Source: Allodiplogaster sudhausi (taxonomy: Eukaryota; Nematoda; Chromadorea; Rhabditida; Diplogasteridae). Taken from it: 64,000 nt of DNA. Numbering within the stretch: the stretch's first letter is position 1; each line of letters starts with the position of its first letter. The position numbers were made by a program, and so were the translations under genes. Below, in pieces: positions 37,633-49,952 of this stretch. The stretch is from contig CALZFC010000135.1 of assembly GCA_945643635.1 (NCBI GenBank), forward strand, positions 352,501-416,500, given 5' to 3'. A model generated the notes under the pieces. The model searched no databases and was not told the DNA's origin. It was given only the letters and a program-made list of their open reading frames with translations.

Positions 37633-38121
37633 GAATCTCCCAGAATGCTTTAGCTAGTGAGCGCATTAGAAACTTTGGCCCTATCTGAAATGAATGGTGA
37701 CTTACTTGATAACAAATTGAATTTTGGGATATTTTCCAGAGCGCATAAGTCATATTAAACAACTTGTAAATACAATTCCATCTTGCGGAAGATAAATGAT
37801 CGATGGTCCCTAGGATCATGTTTTCTTAATGAAAAATTTTAACATAGTAATTAATCATTTCAATTAATTAATTCTTCTAGTTTACAATTAGTTATATCGT
37901 CTAATTATTCAATTTCCACACCTTAAAACAACTTTTCGGTTGATGTAAACGTCACAAAAAAGGGCCATTTTGGAAAACTGTACATGAAATCTATCGATGT
38001 TTAGATCAAGAGAAAAGAGAGAGAGAAAGGCGAGAGAGAGAGAGACAGAGAGAGAGACAGAGAGAGGGAGAGGGAGAGAAAGGAGAGAGAGAGATACAGA
38101 GAGAGTGAGAGGGAAACAAAG

Positions 38122-38172
<51 letters not shown>

Positions 38173-38482
38173 TGGGAGAGAGGAACGAGGAAGGATAGGA
38201 TGGGAGAAGAGGGGAGGAGAGAAGCGAGGAGAGAAAGAGACAGAGGGGATAGTGTTCTCAATATTATTTTAGGGTTTGTCAACCCATGATGCTGTTGAAT
38301 TAAACTTAAAATAAATAATTAATCTATAAAACACTCGCAAGATATCTTTCTTACTTGTATTTATAAATTGTTTAAACTGACTCTGCACTCATGAAAATAT
38401 CCAAAATACAATTTGTTTACAAGTAAGTCATCATCTATTTCATAAAGGATGCACACACTAACTAGAGCATTCTGGGAGATTC
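37633..38482. mobile_element. Candidate MITE-like inverted-repeat element
   Basis: Arms of about 145-155 bp (37633-37790 and, inverted, 38338-38482) are clearly related. Both contain CATTCTGGGAGATTC, CAAGTAAGTCA and a GAAAATATCC/CAATTTG block in the same order, with scattered substitutions and small gaps. The 550-bp centre includes a (GA)n tract (about 38010-38170). It sits in an intron of the vWA-ZP gene. I find no clear target duplication. Confidence 0.5.
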
Positions 38483-38631
38483 GAAACAAAATATCTTGGA
38501 ATAATTGCGCATACAGGAGCGAATCCGTCATGATAAGGTCTCTTGCTGTATATCGATCACTTGATAGGTGCAATATTGGACGAAGTACTTTGGCAGCAAA
38601 GAACCGTTCCAGTTCCTTCGATTTTAGAATG

Positions 38632-41600
38632 GCAGACAAGCAGAAAGTGCTGAACGAGGATCTTCGAGGGCAGCTGGAGCTGGCGTTGATTCAGGAGATC
38701 TCGAAGAATCTCGGAGATCATCTTGAGGAGATGCCAGATGAAGAAGATGAATTAAGTAAACTCATCGAAGAGGGACTGGCAGAAGTGGGAAAAGAAACGC
38801 CAACTCTGCACAAAGAAATGCCTCCTCGACGGCCTGCCAGTCATGCTCCCTTTTCTCCAACACTTTCTACACCATTCCCTCCAGCTCCCGCCAAAAGTAT
38901 CGAAGAGGACCTTGACAAACTCATCGAGGAAGGTCTCGAGGAACTTGAGACGCCATCGATGAAGCCTCATCTCCATTCACAGCCTGAAACTATGCTGGAG
39001 GGAGAACTCGGCAAACTCATTGAAGAAGGATTGAATGTGTTGAACACAATGAGGGGACAAGCCGGAAAGCCACTCCCTGGAGAACCACTGCCAGCACACA
39101 AAGGAACTAGTCCTCCACCTACTCAGATGCCATTTCCACTGGGCCCAACCCAGCCAGAAAGGACTCCGTCTACAGAGAAAGCACTTCCAGCGAGACCACA
39201 TCCTGAAGAAATTCCTTCTGAACTTCCAAATATAGAAAAACAGAAACCGATTCCTGGAAGTCCGGCTCATATAGAAATGCCAGAAAGACCCCTTCCATCT
39301 ACTGAGCTTATGAGGCCCGCCACTCCACCGATTGACCACCATCCACTCACGGAGAAACCGGCTCCGGTCAAACCTACCACTGGCGCTCCCCGTACTGAGG
39401 GACCAATTCCTGAGAGAACTCCACCCGGCCCTCCACCAAATGAGAGACCGATTCCTGAGAGGCCAACTCCTGAGAGACCTCCAACCGGCCCTCCATCAAC
39501 TGAGAGACCGATTCCTGAGAGACCGACTCCTGAAGGACCTTTACCTGGCCCTCCATCAACTGAGAGACCGATTCCTGAGAGACCGACTCCTGAGAGACCT
39601 CCACCCGGCTCTCCACTAACTGAGAGACCGATTCCTGAGACACCGACTCCTGAGACACCGACTCCTGAAAGAGCTCTACCTGGCCCTCCATCAACTGAGA
39701 GACCGATTCCTGTGAGACCGACTCCTGAAAGACCGACTCCTGAAAGACCTCCATCTGGCCCTCCAGCAACTGAGAGACCGATTCCAGAGAGACCGACTCC
39801 TGAGAGACCTCCACCCGGCTCTCCACTAACTGAGAGACCGATTCCTGACACACCGACTCCTGAAAGACCTCCACCCGGCCCTCCACCAAATGAGAGACCG
39901 ATTCCTGAGACACCGACTCCTGAAAGACCTCCATCTGGCCCTCCAGCAACTGAGAGACCGATTCCTGAGAGACCGATTACTGAGAGCCCGACTCCTGAAA
40001 GACCTCCATCTGGCTCTCCAGCAACTGAGAGACCGATTCCTGTGAGACCGACTCCTGAAAGACCGACTCCTGAAAGACCTCCATCTGGAACTCCAGCAAC
40101 TGAGAGACCGATTCCTGAGAGACCGATTACTGAGAGCCCGACTCCTGAAAGACCTCCACCCGGCCCTCCACCAAATGAGAGACCGATTCCTGGGAGACCG
40201 ATTCCTGAGAGACCGACTCCAGAAAGACCTCCACCTGGCCCTCCATCAACTGAGAGACCGATTCCTGTGAGACCGATTCCAGAGAGACCGACTCCTGAAA
40301 GACCTCCACCTGGCCCTCCACCAAATGAGAGACCGATTCCTGAGACACCGACTCCTGAAAGACCTCCATCTGGCCCTCCAGCAACTGAGAGACCGATTCC
40401 TGAGAGACCGATTACTGAGAGCCCGACTCCTGAAAGACCTCCATCTGGCTCTCCAGCAACTGAGAGACCGATTCCTGTGAGACCGACTCCTGAAAGACCG
40501 ACTCCTGAAAGACCTCCATCTGGCCCTCCAGCAACTGAGAGACCGATTCCTGAGAGACCGATTACTGAGAGCCCGATTCCTGAAAGACCTCCACCCGGCC
40601 CTCCACCAAATGAGAGACCGATTCCTGGGAGACCGATTCCTGAGAGACCGACTCCAGAAAGACCTCCACCTGGCCCTCCATCAACTGAGAGACCGATTCC
40701 TGTGAGACCGACTCCTGAGAGACCTAAACCCGGCCCTCCACAAAATGAGAGACCGATTCCAGAGAGACCGACTCCTGAAAGACCTCCACCTGGCCCTCCA
40801 TCAACTGAGAGACCGATTCCTGTGAGACCGACTCCTGAGAGACCTCCACCCGGTCCTCCACAAAATGAGAGACCGATTCCAGAGAGACCGACTCCTGAGA
40901 GACCTCCATCCGGCCCTCCACCAACTGAGCGACCTCATTCCTGTCCTCCAGTTACACAAAGACCGCCGGCTCCGCCACCTGACGAGCGCCCAATTCCAAG
41001 CAGACCGCCTCCGGGTGCCACTCTAACCGAGGGACCCCTTCCTGAGAGACCTCCTCCTGTTCCTCCGCTCACCGATGGACATGTAACGCCGCCTCGACCG
41101 CCAGGGAGACCACCGACTGGTCCTCCATCAATACCGCAACCTCCGAAGACGCCTGAGCAAACAATGAAGACGCTTCCGTCTCCTCCTAAAGAGTGGCCAG
41201 GAATCGACGACTACGGTCCAGCAGCTCCTACACTTTTTCCTCAGAGCTCCACAACTGAATCGACCGTAGTCCCAGCTGTTAGTCTGTCTGTCGATCCATG
41301 TGTCTTGTACTTGTTGGGAGGAATTATTGTATTCTGCTGAAAATATTAGTAATTCTTATTTGTATTTCGAGACAACGCAATCCGTGGCCAGCACCCAAAC
41401 TCTTTCGTTGTCCGCCAAGAACCCCGCAAGGCCCGCTCCAGCTCCCCCTCTTCTTTCACCAACGCCACAGGAGACTACACAGGGCCCACCACTTCACACC
41501 ATGGCTGCTTTCTCGTCAGAAATCCTAGCACCGAAAACGCCAGAAGAGCCTTTGCAATATTATTCAGAGGAAACCCCTCTTCTTCCTCCTGATTTGATCA

Positions 41601-44600
41601 CGGAGAGTAGCATGGAGGTCACTGCAATATTTCAATACATAATTAGTAAATTAATTATATAACTTTTTATATTAAAATTCAGCCGTTCCCTGATATCACT
41701 GGGCCTACGGACGCAGCAGAATTGCCCGTGACAGCAATGACTGTTGCACCCCCTAGCGAAGTCTCTCTGGATGATCTCATCAAGATCATTGAAGAAGGAA
41801 TCGAACCAAATCGCGGCAACAACACTGAAGGGAGCGGCCAAAAGGGTCAGCCTGCGAAGGAGGGCCCGATAGGCACCCCTCCAGGCACCCCTTCCGGCAC
41901 CCCTTCAGGCACCCCTCTAGGCACCCCTTCCGGCACCCCTTCAGGCACCCCTCCAGGCACTCCAGCCACGACTGAGTTGCCATTCATAGCTGGACAGGAT
42001 ATCTGGCATACGACTACCACTGCGCCTCCTTCAACATCCACTTATCACCTTAAGGTCGGCTGCACATATTTAAGCACTTCCCCTTTCCCGCTATAAATCT
42101 ACTATTTACCTTATCAACAGAAACCAGTCGAATCTGAGATGACAGTAACAACAACACTGACAGGTTTCATTCCTCTATAATTCTCTTCCTTTTAAACATA
42201 CAATAATCAGGAAACAATTTGTTAGGAGCTTGTGCACAACCGAGGAACGAATCCGACAAGGCAGAGGCCGATGTCCTTTTCCTTGTGGACTCCAGCAACA
42301 AATCAACTGAGACTAAGTTTATGAAGGCCATAGAACTGATTGCGGAGACGGTCGCTCTCTTCACCAACATTGGACCCGACGGAGTCCAGGTTCATTCGAA
42401 TATCGATTTCAGAAGAGATTGTTAGCCTTCCAGGTCTCGCTCGTGCAATACTCGGATGAGCCACAGCTGGAGTTCTCTTTGAGAAAACACAACTGTCTGC
42501 CATGGCTGCTGCAGAACATCCGAGAGACTCGCTACATGGCAGGCCGCAACATGCTCGGCAAGGCTGTCGAGAAGATCATCCGACTTGGATTCACTCGCGA
42601 ACGAGTCTCTTCACTTTATTTCATACTCTTCTATTCGAAAGTCAGGCATCCAAATCATAATTGAAGGGTGATCGTCCTGGCGTGGAGAATGTGTTGGTGA
42701 TCGTGAGCGATGGAGCAGCTGAAGACCGTCTTCAGCTTCCTCTTCAGGTCTTTCTGTGAATGAGAAAAGCTTCCCTGCAATGTGAATCCTCTCAGCTGGC
42801 ACACAAACACGGGACTTCGGTGTTGGTGGTGGCATCCCTCGAGGCAAGGCCCGAGCTCGTGATGGACTTGGCTGGACACGAGGATAACGTCTTCCGATTC
42901 TCTCCTCTCGACTCGTCTCTCCCTTCCAGACTCGCAGAGCGCATTCGAATCGCTTCTGGAGGTTTTCTACTTTCTTCTTGCCACTCGATGACATTCGATT
43001 TGCCTGGATTACTTTCTAATTATTAAAGATCTTAAGACAAGACCGCCTTCGTTGGTGGTGGATTCGAGCCATCTGAAGAAGTAGAAGAGGAATCGGCTGA
43101 AGAGCACCACTATTCGACCTCCCTTTATTCTTCTCCCAAACACTTTGAAACAACTCGGCCATCAGTGGCGACTCCAGCAACCTCTCACTTACCACCGAGC
43201 AACAAATTGACACTTTCTCCGCTGGCTTCGGAGAGTTCTTTCCATCTCTCGTGCTCTCTTCACAACATCGGCCTCTCAGCCATTGTGCAAGGCAACTTTG
43301 GCGGATTTCTTGCTGTCGAAGGCCAACGAGAGAATCCGAATTGTTCGAAGGTCGGTTCAATAGAAAAATGGGAAAATTTTAAAATAGCCTAAGTTGCAGA
43401 TAATCGAAAAGTCTTCAGAGTCAACTCGAAGAGTAAACTGGACGATCGACTTCGAAGCCTGCGTCGTCGCTCGCGTGGAATCGGTTTCTTTCTGCATTGC
43501 TCATTCCTTGTCAGTTCCGTGTTCTTGCTTGAAGATGTCTCCTCGTGGATTGAATGCTTCTGTTGTCGTGAGTCTCGTCCGCCATCTCAAGGCCGTCTCA
43601 GTGGATGACAGGGCCTTCCTCCTCGAATGTTTCATTCCCACTCTTATTAACGAGACTGTCTCCACTCATCTTCAGATTCTCAAGTTAGACAATTATATAC
43701 TTCTGGTTTTGCGACAACAAGAACTCTAAATTCCCAGCACGACGAAGACACTGGCTGAGACGGTGTCACTCTCAGTCGTTCCTCCCCGGTGCAGTTACAC
43801 AATTAGAAAGGAATCGCCAGAGGGAGAACTACTTGAGAGAGCTGCCATTGGTGATGTCGTCTTCCATCGATGGGACTGTGATGGAGGAGATGGTTAGAGA
43901 GGGAGAGAAGCATGGGAGAGGAAGGACGGAGAGAATGAAAGTAAGGTGAGAGGAAGAGAGAGTACGGAGACGGTGAGTTGGACGAGAAAAATTATTAGGT
44001 GTTAAGATGCATATGACGCGTATGGAATGCGAGTGCACAACTGCAAGGTTCACAACGATGCGGACCAAGAGATCTTGATCATCGACGAAGAAGGGTGGGC
44101 CTTGGCCCTCCCCTTTGCCCTTCTCATCAGATTCCCTTTGAGATGCTCGATAGATCAGTCTTTGGTGACGTCACCAGCGTACGCAGAAGGAGCGCTGTCC
44201 GCGTACGCCCAGAGTCGTGCCTTCGGACTGGAGAAGCCGGGAATCAGGGGCTTGCTGTCCTTCCAGTGCAAAGTGACTCTCTGCACACGAGATGGAGATG
44301 GCTGCGAGGGAATCACAGTGAGTCCTTCCTTGCCCTTCTTTCTCCACAGATCTGATTCAGCCGCCGCTCTGCTCTGAGAACGGCACGGAGTTCATGCTGA
44401 CGCGGCGTCTGCGCCATGGCTCTCGTGCGACGGACTCCGCCCTGACGTCGGCCGTGTCCACCTCAGTGGGCGTGTTCTCCTCCCCCTCACATGCATCGGC
44501 TGTCTTCCTCATCGCTGCCGCAGCTTCTCTGGCTGTGATCCTTGGCCTGTTCACTGCTCTCCGTCTGAATCGATGTCGTCCCTTCTCAGCTTCTTCCTCT

Positions 44601-44708
44601 CTTCCTCCTCTCGTATCTTCTCCTTCATTCGAACACATTCACTCCTCCCTCAGGGCTGCTCGTCTCTCTCAGTTCATGCGTTCCTTTGACAGAGATCGCT
44701 ACGTGTAA
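38632..44708 (+). CDS. Cuticlin-like vWA + ZP domain transmembrane protein with Pro-rich repeat array (CUT-6-like)
   Basis: A long exon (38632 to about 41277) starts with KVLNEDLRGQLELALIQEI, then acidic KLIEEGL motifs, then about 500 residues of Pro/Glu/Arg/Thr repeats. Further exons add Thr/Pro-rich sequence and a GTPSGTPPGTP array (41874-41967). A vWA domain follows (42230-42960): ADVLFLVDSSNKS carries the MIDAS-type DxS pattern, then VSLVQYSDEP and NVLVIVSDGA. The ZP domain (43230-44310) has SCSLHNIGLSAIVQGNF, a Cys-bearing WTIDFEACVVA, IGDVVFHRWDCD, YGMRVHNCKV, IIDEEG joined in phase to CSIDQ, and LLSFQCKVTLC. A transmembrane helix (AVFLIAAAASLAVILGLFTA) and a short tail end at TAA 44708. 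ZP proteins polymerise in apical extracellular matrix; nematode cuticlins build cuticle alae. vWA+ZP is the CUT-6 architecture. Confidence 0.85.
39400..40930 (+). repeat. Coding repeat array, Pro-rich
   Basis: Tandem copies of an about 20-residue unit of the type ERPIPERPTPERPPPGPP, with variants (ETPTPE, ITESPTPE, PVRPTPE). Nested higher-order duplication is visible: 39901-40140 resembles 40321-40580. It stays in one frame throughout, which argues it is translated. Confidence 0.9.
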
Positions 44709-45303
44709 CTCTCTTTTTCGAATACTGCACCTCTCACTGTGCATTTCCAATAGCATTCAGAGAAGATTCGAAGTGTGAAACTAGTTCTTCTTTGAAATAG
44801 GAATAATATGTGTATCACATTTATTATGTTCTAGCTAGAATGATAGTTGTAATGATAGTTGTGCATTTAGCGACTTTCCTTTGCTCTCATTCGATCTCTA
44901 ATTAGTTTTTGAACTATTTTTCTCGTTAGCTATGGATTAGATAAGTCTCAGAACATTTCTCATTGTTTTGCTGAAAGGGTCCATGTCTTATCTCACTTTA
45001 TTGAATGAACATTTCAATCTCTCTCTCTCTCTCTCTCTCTCGCTAATCTTATTATGTTTCTTTCTTTACCCCTTTCTCTCTCTCTCTCTCTAAGTTCCTC
45101 ATCTCTCTTTCGCTGCATCTGATCCCTCATACATCATAATAATGAAAACAGACAGTGTAATACATATAAAGTATTGTTGCTATTGTTTCCATGGATGAAT
45201 CAAAATTGAAAACGGAGAGGCCAGAGCTGTCTGTGAGATGGACAGTGCATGTATTCCGTGAAGAGACGAATAGGGCGAGAGAATTGGAGCGAGCAATATG
45301 GAG

Positions 45304-45373
<70 letters not shown>

Positions 45374-45555
45374 AAGAAAGAAAGGAGAGAGAGAGAGAGA
45401 AAGAGACAGAGGAGAGAGAGAGAAAGAGCTACACAATGAGAGAGGAGAGGTGGCTCCAAATGGAGGAAGGAACGAGAGAAGCATGCCATGACTCATTGCA
45501 AGGGAGAAAGGGGAGAACACTTCTTGAAGGAGCCATTTCATCGTTCCTTTCACAG
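44709..45555. other. Intergenic region with CT and GA tracts
   Basis: (CT)n near 45019-45042 and 45076-45093, and a (GA)n-rich tract at 45304-45428. No gene is recognised. Confidence 0.5.
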
Positions 45556-46141
45556 AGAATAGCCGGAATGGTTGGCAGCGATGAAGTAGCTGAGGCCATC
45601 GCCTTCTTCGACTCCAATGGGGATCAAACCATCTCTGTGAAGCAAGTCAGATTATATCTTGCTTTAACTCATTCCTAATCAATAACTCAGAATAGTTTTG
45701 AAGGTCGGTTCGTGCCTACGTGCACTTGGTCTGATTCCGACGGAAGCAGCAGTGTAGAAGCTGAGCAGTTCATTTTCCGAAGGTTTCCCACTTCCAGTGT
45801 CTGTGATCTGAAGAGAGAATCCCCTATCAGATGCCCGCCTTGGAGTGGCTGAGTTGACTCCGATGGCTCGCGAAGTGGCCTCTCAACCTAAGCCAGCTGA
45901 CCCCGCCCTCCTCCTCGAGCACTTCGATGATGGAGACGGCTCAATGCAACTCGTGCAACTTCGCTCCCTTCTCGAGAACATGGCTGAGAAGATGAGTGCC
46001 AAGGAGGTCGACGTCATCCTCCAAGGGGTCACTCTTGTCGATGGCAAGGTTGGAAAGGAGTCTATTCTCTTCCAGAGAAGGCGATGGCTCATCTTACAGG
46101 TTACCATTGCCGAACTCATCGACCACATCTCTTCCATTTAA
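45556..46141 (+). CDS. EF-hand protein, myosin essential-light-chain-like; possibly damaged
   Basis: Exon 1 (from an acceptor at 45555; ATG at 45568 is a possible start) reads DEVAEAIAFFDSNGDQTISVKQ. After a 58-bp intron, VGSCLRALGLIPTEAAV follows, then an in-frame TAG at 45755-45757 where this family usually has Gln before the KL pair, and then FPLPV. Later segments LLEHFDDGDGSMQLVQLRSLL and AEKMSAKEVDVIL, then GKVTIAELIDHISSI after the intron 46049-46099, complete the C-terminal lobe. The layout, one lobe ending xxALGxxPTEAxV and the second xxLxxxxEKMxxxEVDxIL, matches essential light chains better than calmodulin. Loop acidic residues are partly lost, as is common in light chains. The TAG and a frame change near 45830 suggest a decaying copy or sequence errors. 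Confidence 0.6.
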
Positions 46142-46365
46142 ATTACTACGGATTTAGACCGAGCGAAAATGTTATATTGTCTAGTATCTTCACATTTATT
46201 TGCGAGTTGAAATAAAAACCTTTATGTAGATAGGGAAAGCGAATCTGAATAGGAAAAGTAAATACAAGATAACCACGAGAAGGAAAGCCATTCGGTGGAA
46301 GTAAAGAAGACAAGTGTTGGAACGCAGAAGGACATCATTGGAGGGTGTGTGCCAGTCAGAGAAAG

Positions 46366-47125
46366 CAGACACATGGCGAGAGAGCACAGGGAAATGAGAG
46401 ATGACAGAGAAGCAGACACATGGCGAGAGAGCACAGGGAAATGAGAGATGACAGAGAAAGCAGACACATGGCGAGAGAGCACAGGGAAATGAGAGATGAC
46501 AGAGAAAGCAGACACATGGCAAGAGAGCACAGGGAAATGAGAGATGACAGAGAAAGCAGACACATGGCGAGAGAGCACAGGGAAATGAGAGATGACAGAG
46601 AAAGCAGACACATGGCGAGAGAGCACAGGGAAATGAGAGATGACAGAGAAAGCAGACACATGGCGAGAGAGCACAGGGAAATGAGAGATGACAGAGAAAG
46701 CAGACACATGGCGAGAGAGCACAGGGAAATGAGAGATGACAGAGAAAGCAGACACATGGCGAGAGAGCACAGGGAAATGAGAGATGACAGAGAAAGCAGA
46801 CACATGGCGAGAGAGCACAGGGAAATGAGAGATGACAGAGAAAGCAGACACATGACGAGAGAGCACAGGGAAATGAGAGATGACAGAGAAAGCAGACACA
46901 TGGCGAGAGAGCACAGGGAAATGAGAGATGACAGAGAAAGCAGACACATGGCGAGAGAGCACAGGGAAATGACAGATGACAGAGAAAGCAGACACATGGC
47001 GAGAGAGCACAGGGAAATGAGAGATGACAGAGAAAGCAGACTCATGGCGAGAGAGCACAGAAAAATGAGAGATGACAGAGAAAGCAGACACATGGCGAGA
47101 GAGCACAGGGAAATGAGAGATGAAC
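46366..47125. repeat. 48-bp minisatellite, about 16 copies
   Basis: Unit of 48 bp containing GCAGACACATGGCGAGAGAG, almost perfectly repeated. Because 48 is divisible by three and the unit has few stops, open frames of up to 345 codons exist on both strands. Neither has start, splice or domain context, so I treat this as non-coding tandem repeat. Confidence 0.92.
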
Positions 47126-47279
47126 AGACATTCAGAAAGATCGTTTTGGAAGCGTACTGGCTGCGTCTGGAAGTGTTGGAGACAGAACCAGACAAGATTG
47201 GAACAGGCAATTGGAGACGCTAACCAGGCAATATCACATGCATGGAAGTGTATGTACACTACAGATTGAGAGATAGAGG

Positions 47280-47280
<1 letters not shown>

Positions 47281-47327
<47 letters not shown>

Positions 47328-47442
47328 AGAGAGAGGGATGAGTTGGAGAAGGAGGTAGAAGGAGGATGGATAGAGAGAGAGGGAGAGAGAGCGCGCGAGG
47401 GAGAGAGAGAGCGCGAGGGAGAGAGAGAGAGAGAGATGATTT
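47281..47442. repeat. (GA)n microsatellite cluster
   Basis: Perfect GA run at 47283-47322 followed by interrupted GA/GC-containing runs to 47437, with a duplicated GATTTGGAGAAGGAGGTAGA-type segment. Confidence 0.85.
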
Positions 47443-47610
47443 GGAGAAGGAGGTAGAAGGAGGCTGGCTAGGGGAGCGGAGGGATCCATGTTGTCGTCAC
47501 CTAGTATTCATGTTGCATGTACATAGTTATCAAAGAGTATCACGGTATGTACAAAATAGAAGAGGAGAAAGCGAATGATACAAGGCGAGAGGAGAAGAAA
47601 GAGTTGTCCC

Positions 47611-48317
47611 TCACAAAAGAGAGCGGAGTTTCTTATCATTCGAAACATCATTCCATCCGTTGTCCTTGACCATATGGGCCAGTTCAATGATGAACTTTCC
47701 CTCCTTGTACTTCTGACTCAGTTCGTACGCGTACTCCTGAAAGTCTTCTCTCTTGCATGGAAAGTAAAGAGAGATGGAAGAGAACAGCTAACATATTTCC
47801 ATCCGAGAGTGGTTTTGCAGCAATCGCAGAAGATGTCCGCGACAGTGTGCTGGCCAGTCAGGAGGACGCGCTCCTCCGAGGGGCCACAGCCAATGTTCAC
47901 TCTGCATAGATTCTCTCTTCCTTTTCCGTGCCAGTCACCAGATGACAACTCGCCTTTGGTAGCATTCATTTATTCCCCTCGTTATATGTATTCCCTCTGT
48001 CATTCTCGTTTCCTATTCCTCTTTCTAATTGTCTCTCTCTCCCATTCTCTTTGCCTATTCGCTCTCTCATTCCCTCTCTCCCTCTCTCATTCTCTTTTCC
48101 TACCCCTCTCTCTCCATCTCTCTTTCCTTCCGTCACTATCTCTGATTCGGCCATCCACTCCTCGACACGTGTTAAAATAGGCGACTCGTCTTGAGCGGAT
48201 AAGGCCATCCAGAGCAAGGTTGGGAAAACACTTTGAAACAAGCGATAGATCTCTTATCCAATAACGTTCCCCTTCACTCTTCATCCATTTCACTATCTCA
48301 TTTTCTCTCTCTCCCTC

Positions 48318-48355
<38 letters not shown>

Positions 48356-48794
48356 GGTCCCTGGTTAATATTTACACGAAATCCTTCACTGTCCTATGTA
48401 CATCTACGCATTCCTTATCTTCCGTTTTCGCTGCTTCACCAAAGAGTTCAAAAGTTTGGTCAGCTGGTTCCTAATATTCACATGATACTTCATCTCTCTT
48501 TAAAATTCTCTCATCTGCTCTCTTTGTTCGAATTTTCGCAGAACATAAATAGAGAACATTACGGATAGCATAATCAGAATGCAAGTAAAAAGAAAGACTT
48601 ACACGGAGTTGAAGAGATAGGCCTTGCCCTGGCTGCCTTGGAAGGACTTGGAGATGAGTTGGTCATGGTGGGCCAGGTTGGCTCGGCAATGAACACACGA
48701 GTATACTCGCTCCCCTAAGGGCAGGTAGGCCTGGAAACAAGGCAATCAATCAATTCTCATTCTTCTTTTCCCTGCCTGCCAATTTATATCCTCC

Positions 48795-48843
<49 letters not shown>

Positions 48844-49058
48844 ACTTTCCATTCTTCTCTCTGACCGTAATTCCTCTCCACAGCTACCTTGTAAGTCTCA
48901 GCACCCAAGAGTTGAAAGGTCTCCCGTTCGGAGTATGTGTTATTTAGGCATACAAGAGAACATGATGTAGCGAGAGAGAAAGGAGAAAGAGGGGAAAGCC
49001 GTGATATTCGAACCTGGAAGGTTTTTGCCTTCTCCTTGTTGACAGCGTCCACCCGCAT
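47611..49058 (-). CDS. Yippee-like zinc-binding protein (YPEL family), complete
   Basis: Four exons: 49014-49058 ([15 protein letters not shown]), 48603-48730 ([36 protein letters not shown]), 47793-47901 ([35 protein letters not shown]) and 47611-47736 ([25 protein letters not shown]), ending TGA. All junctions are in phase and give about 135 residues, the normal YPEL length. The two zinc-binding CxxC pairs (CVHC, CDCC) and the SKSFQGSQG signature are intact. Yippee proteins are small, highly conserved, cereblon-fold-like zinc proteins linked to the centrosome and spindle, and YPEL5 to the CTLH ubiquitin ligase. This copy is closer to YPEL1-4 by its KAKTFQAYLP start. Introns carry long CT and GA microsatellites (48300-48355 and 48796-48839). 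Confidence 0.94.
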
Positions 49059-49577
49059 CTTTGGAGAGAAGTAGCGACGGAGGAGATAGAGACACGTGGT
49101 TAGCGGAGGAAGAAGCTGGAATAGAAGAAGGGAGGGGAATGGGAATGGGAGAGGAAGACACGACTATGGAAGGAGAGGACCAAGAGGACATTCGCACTCT
49201 TAGTGCACTCTCGTACTCAGCAGTCCACGCAGAAGGGGAGTGAGAAGAAGGGCGACCGAGAAGACAAATCAAAGAGGGTAGAAGAAACGTGACAAGGACA
49301 CAAATCGTTAGAATCATTATATGAATGAAACTAACCATAAGAAAAGATTGCCGAGGACATATCACAGATGAGAAAGGGAGGGAGTCAGAGGGAGAAAGAG
49401 CGAGAGTGGGTGAAGAGAGATGGAGAGAAGTCAGGAGAGGGGAGAAAGGAAGAAAGAGCGAGAGTGGACGAAGAGAGATCGAGAGAAGTCAGGAGAGGGG
49501 GAAAGAGATTAAAAGAGGACCAGCTCGTGAGAGGAACAAAAATGATGGAGAGCCAGAAAATCACGTGCTAATAGCTG

Positions 49578-49627
<50 letters not shown>

Positions 49628-49778
49628 AGATACCGAAAGATACCAGAAGAAAAAGGGCACAAGCGAAGAGCCAACGGAAAGGAAAAATCCGGACACTCCA
49701 ATACGCATCAGCAGATACTTTCAATCGAGTCTGCGATGCTCTGGTCAATGAAGGGAAGCAAGAGAAAGAGAGAGAGAT

Positions 49779-49823
<45 letters not shown>

Positions 49824-49824
49824 T

Positions 49825-49862
<38 letters not shown>

Positions 49863-49886
49863 TGCAGAGAGCGAGAGAGAGGGCGA

Positions 49887-49952
<66 letters not shown>

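Noticed and set aside
39267..40384. Minus-strand frames rich in Gly-Leu-Ser or Glu-Ser-Val-Ser repeats
   Set aside because: They mirror the plus-strand Pro-rich coding array, which has the better domain and splice context.
45747..45763. A 17-bp GT-AG mini-intron removing the TAG at 45755
   Set aside because: It would be far below any intron defined here, and it does not restore a better family match.
46366..47125. Possible CRISPR array
   Set aside because: Units are contiguous with no unique spacers, and the genome is eukaryotic. It is a minisatellite.
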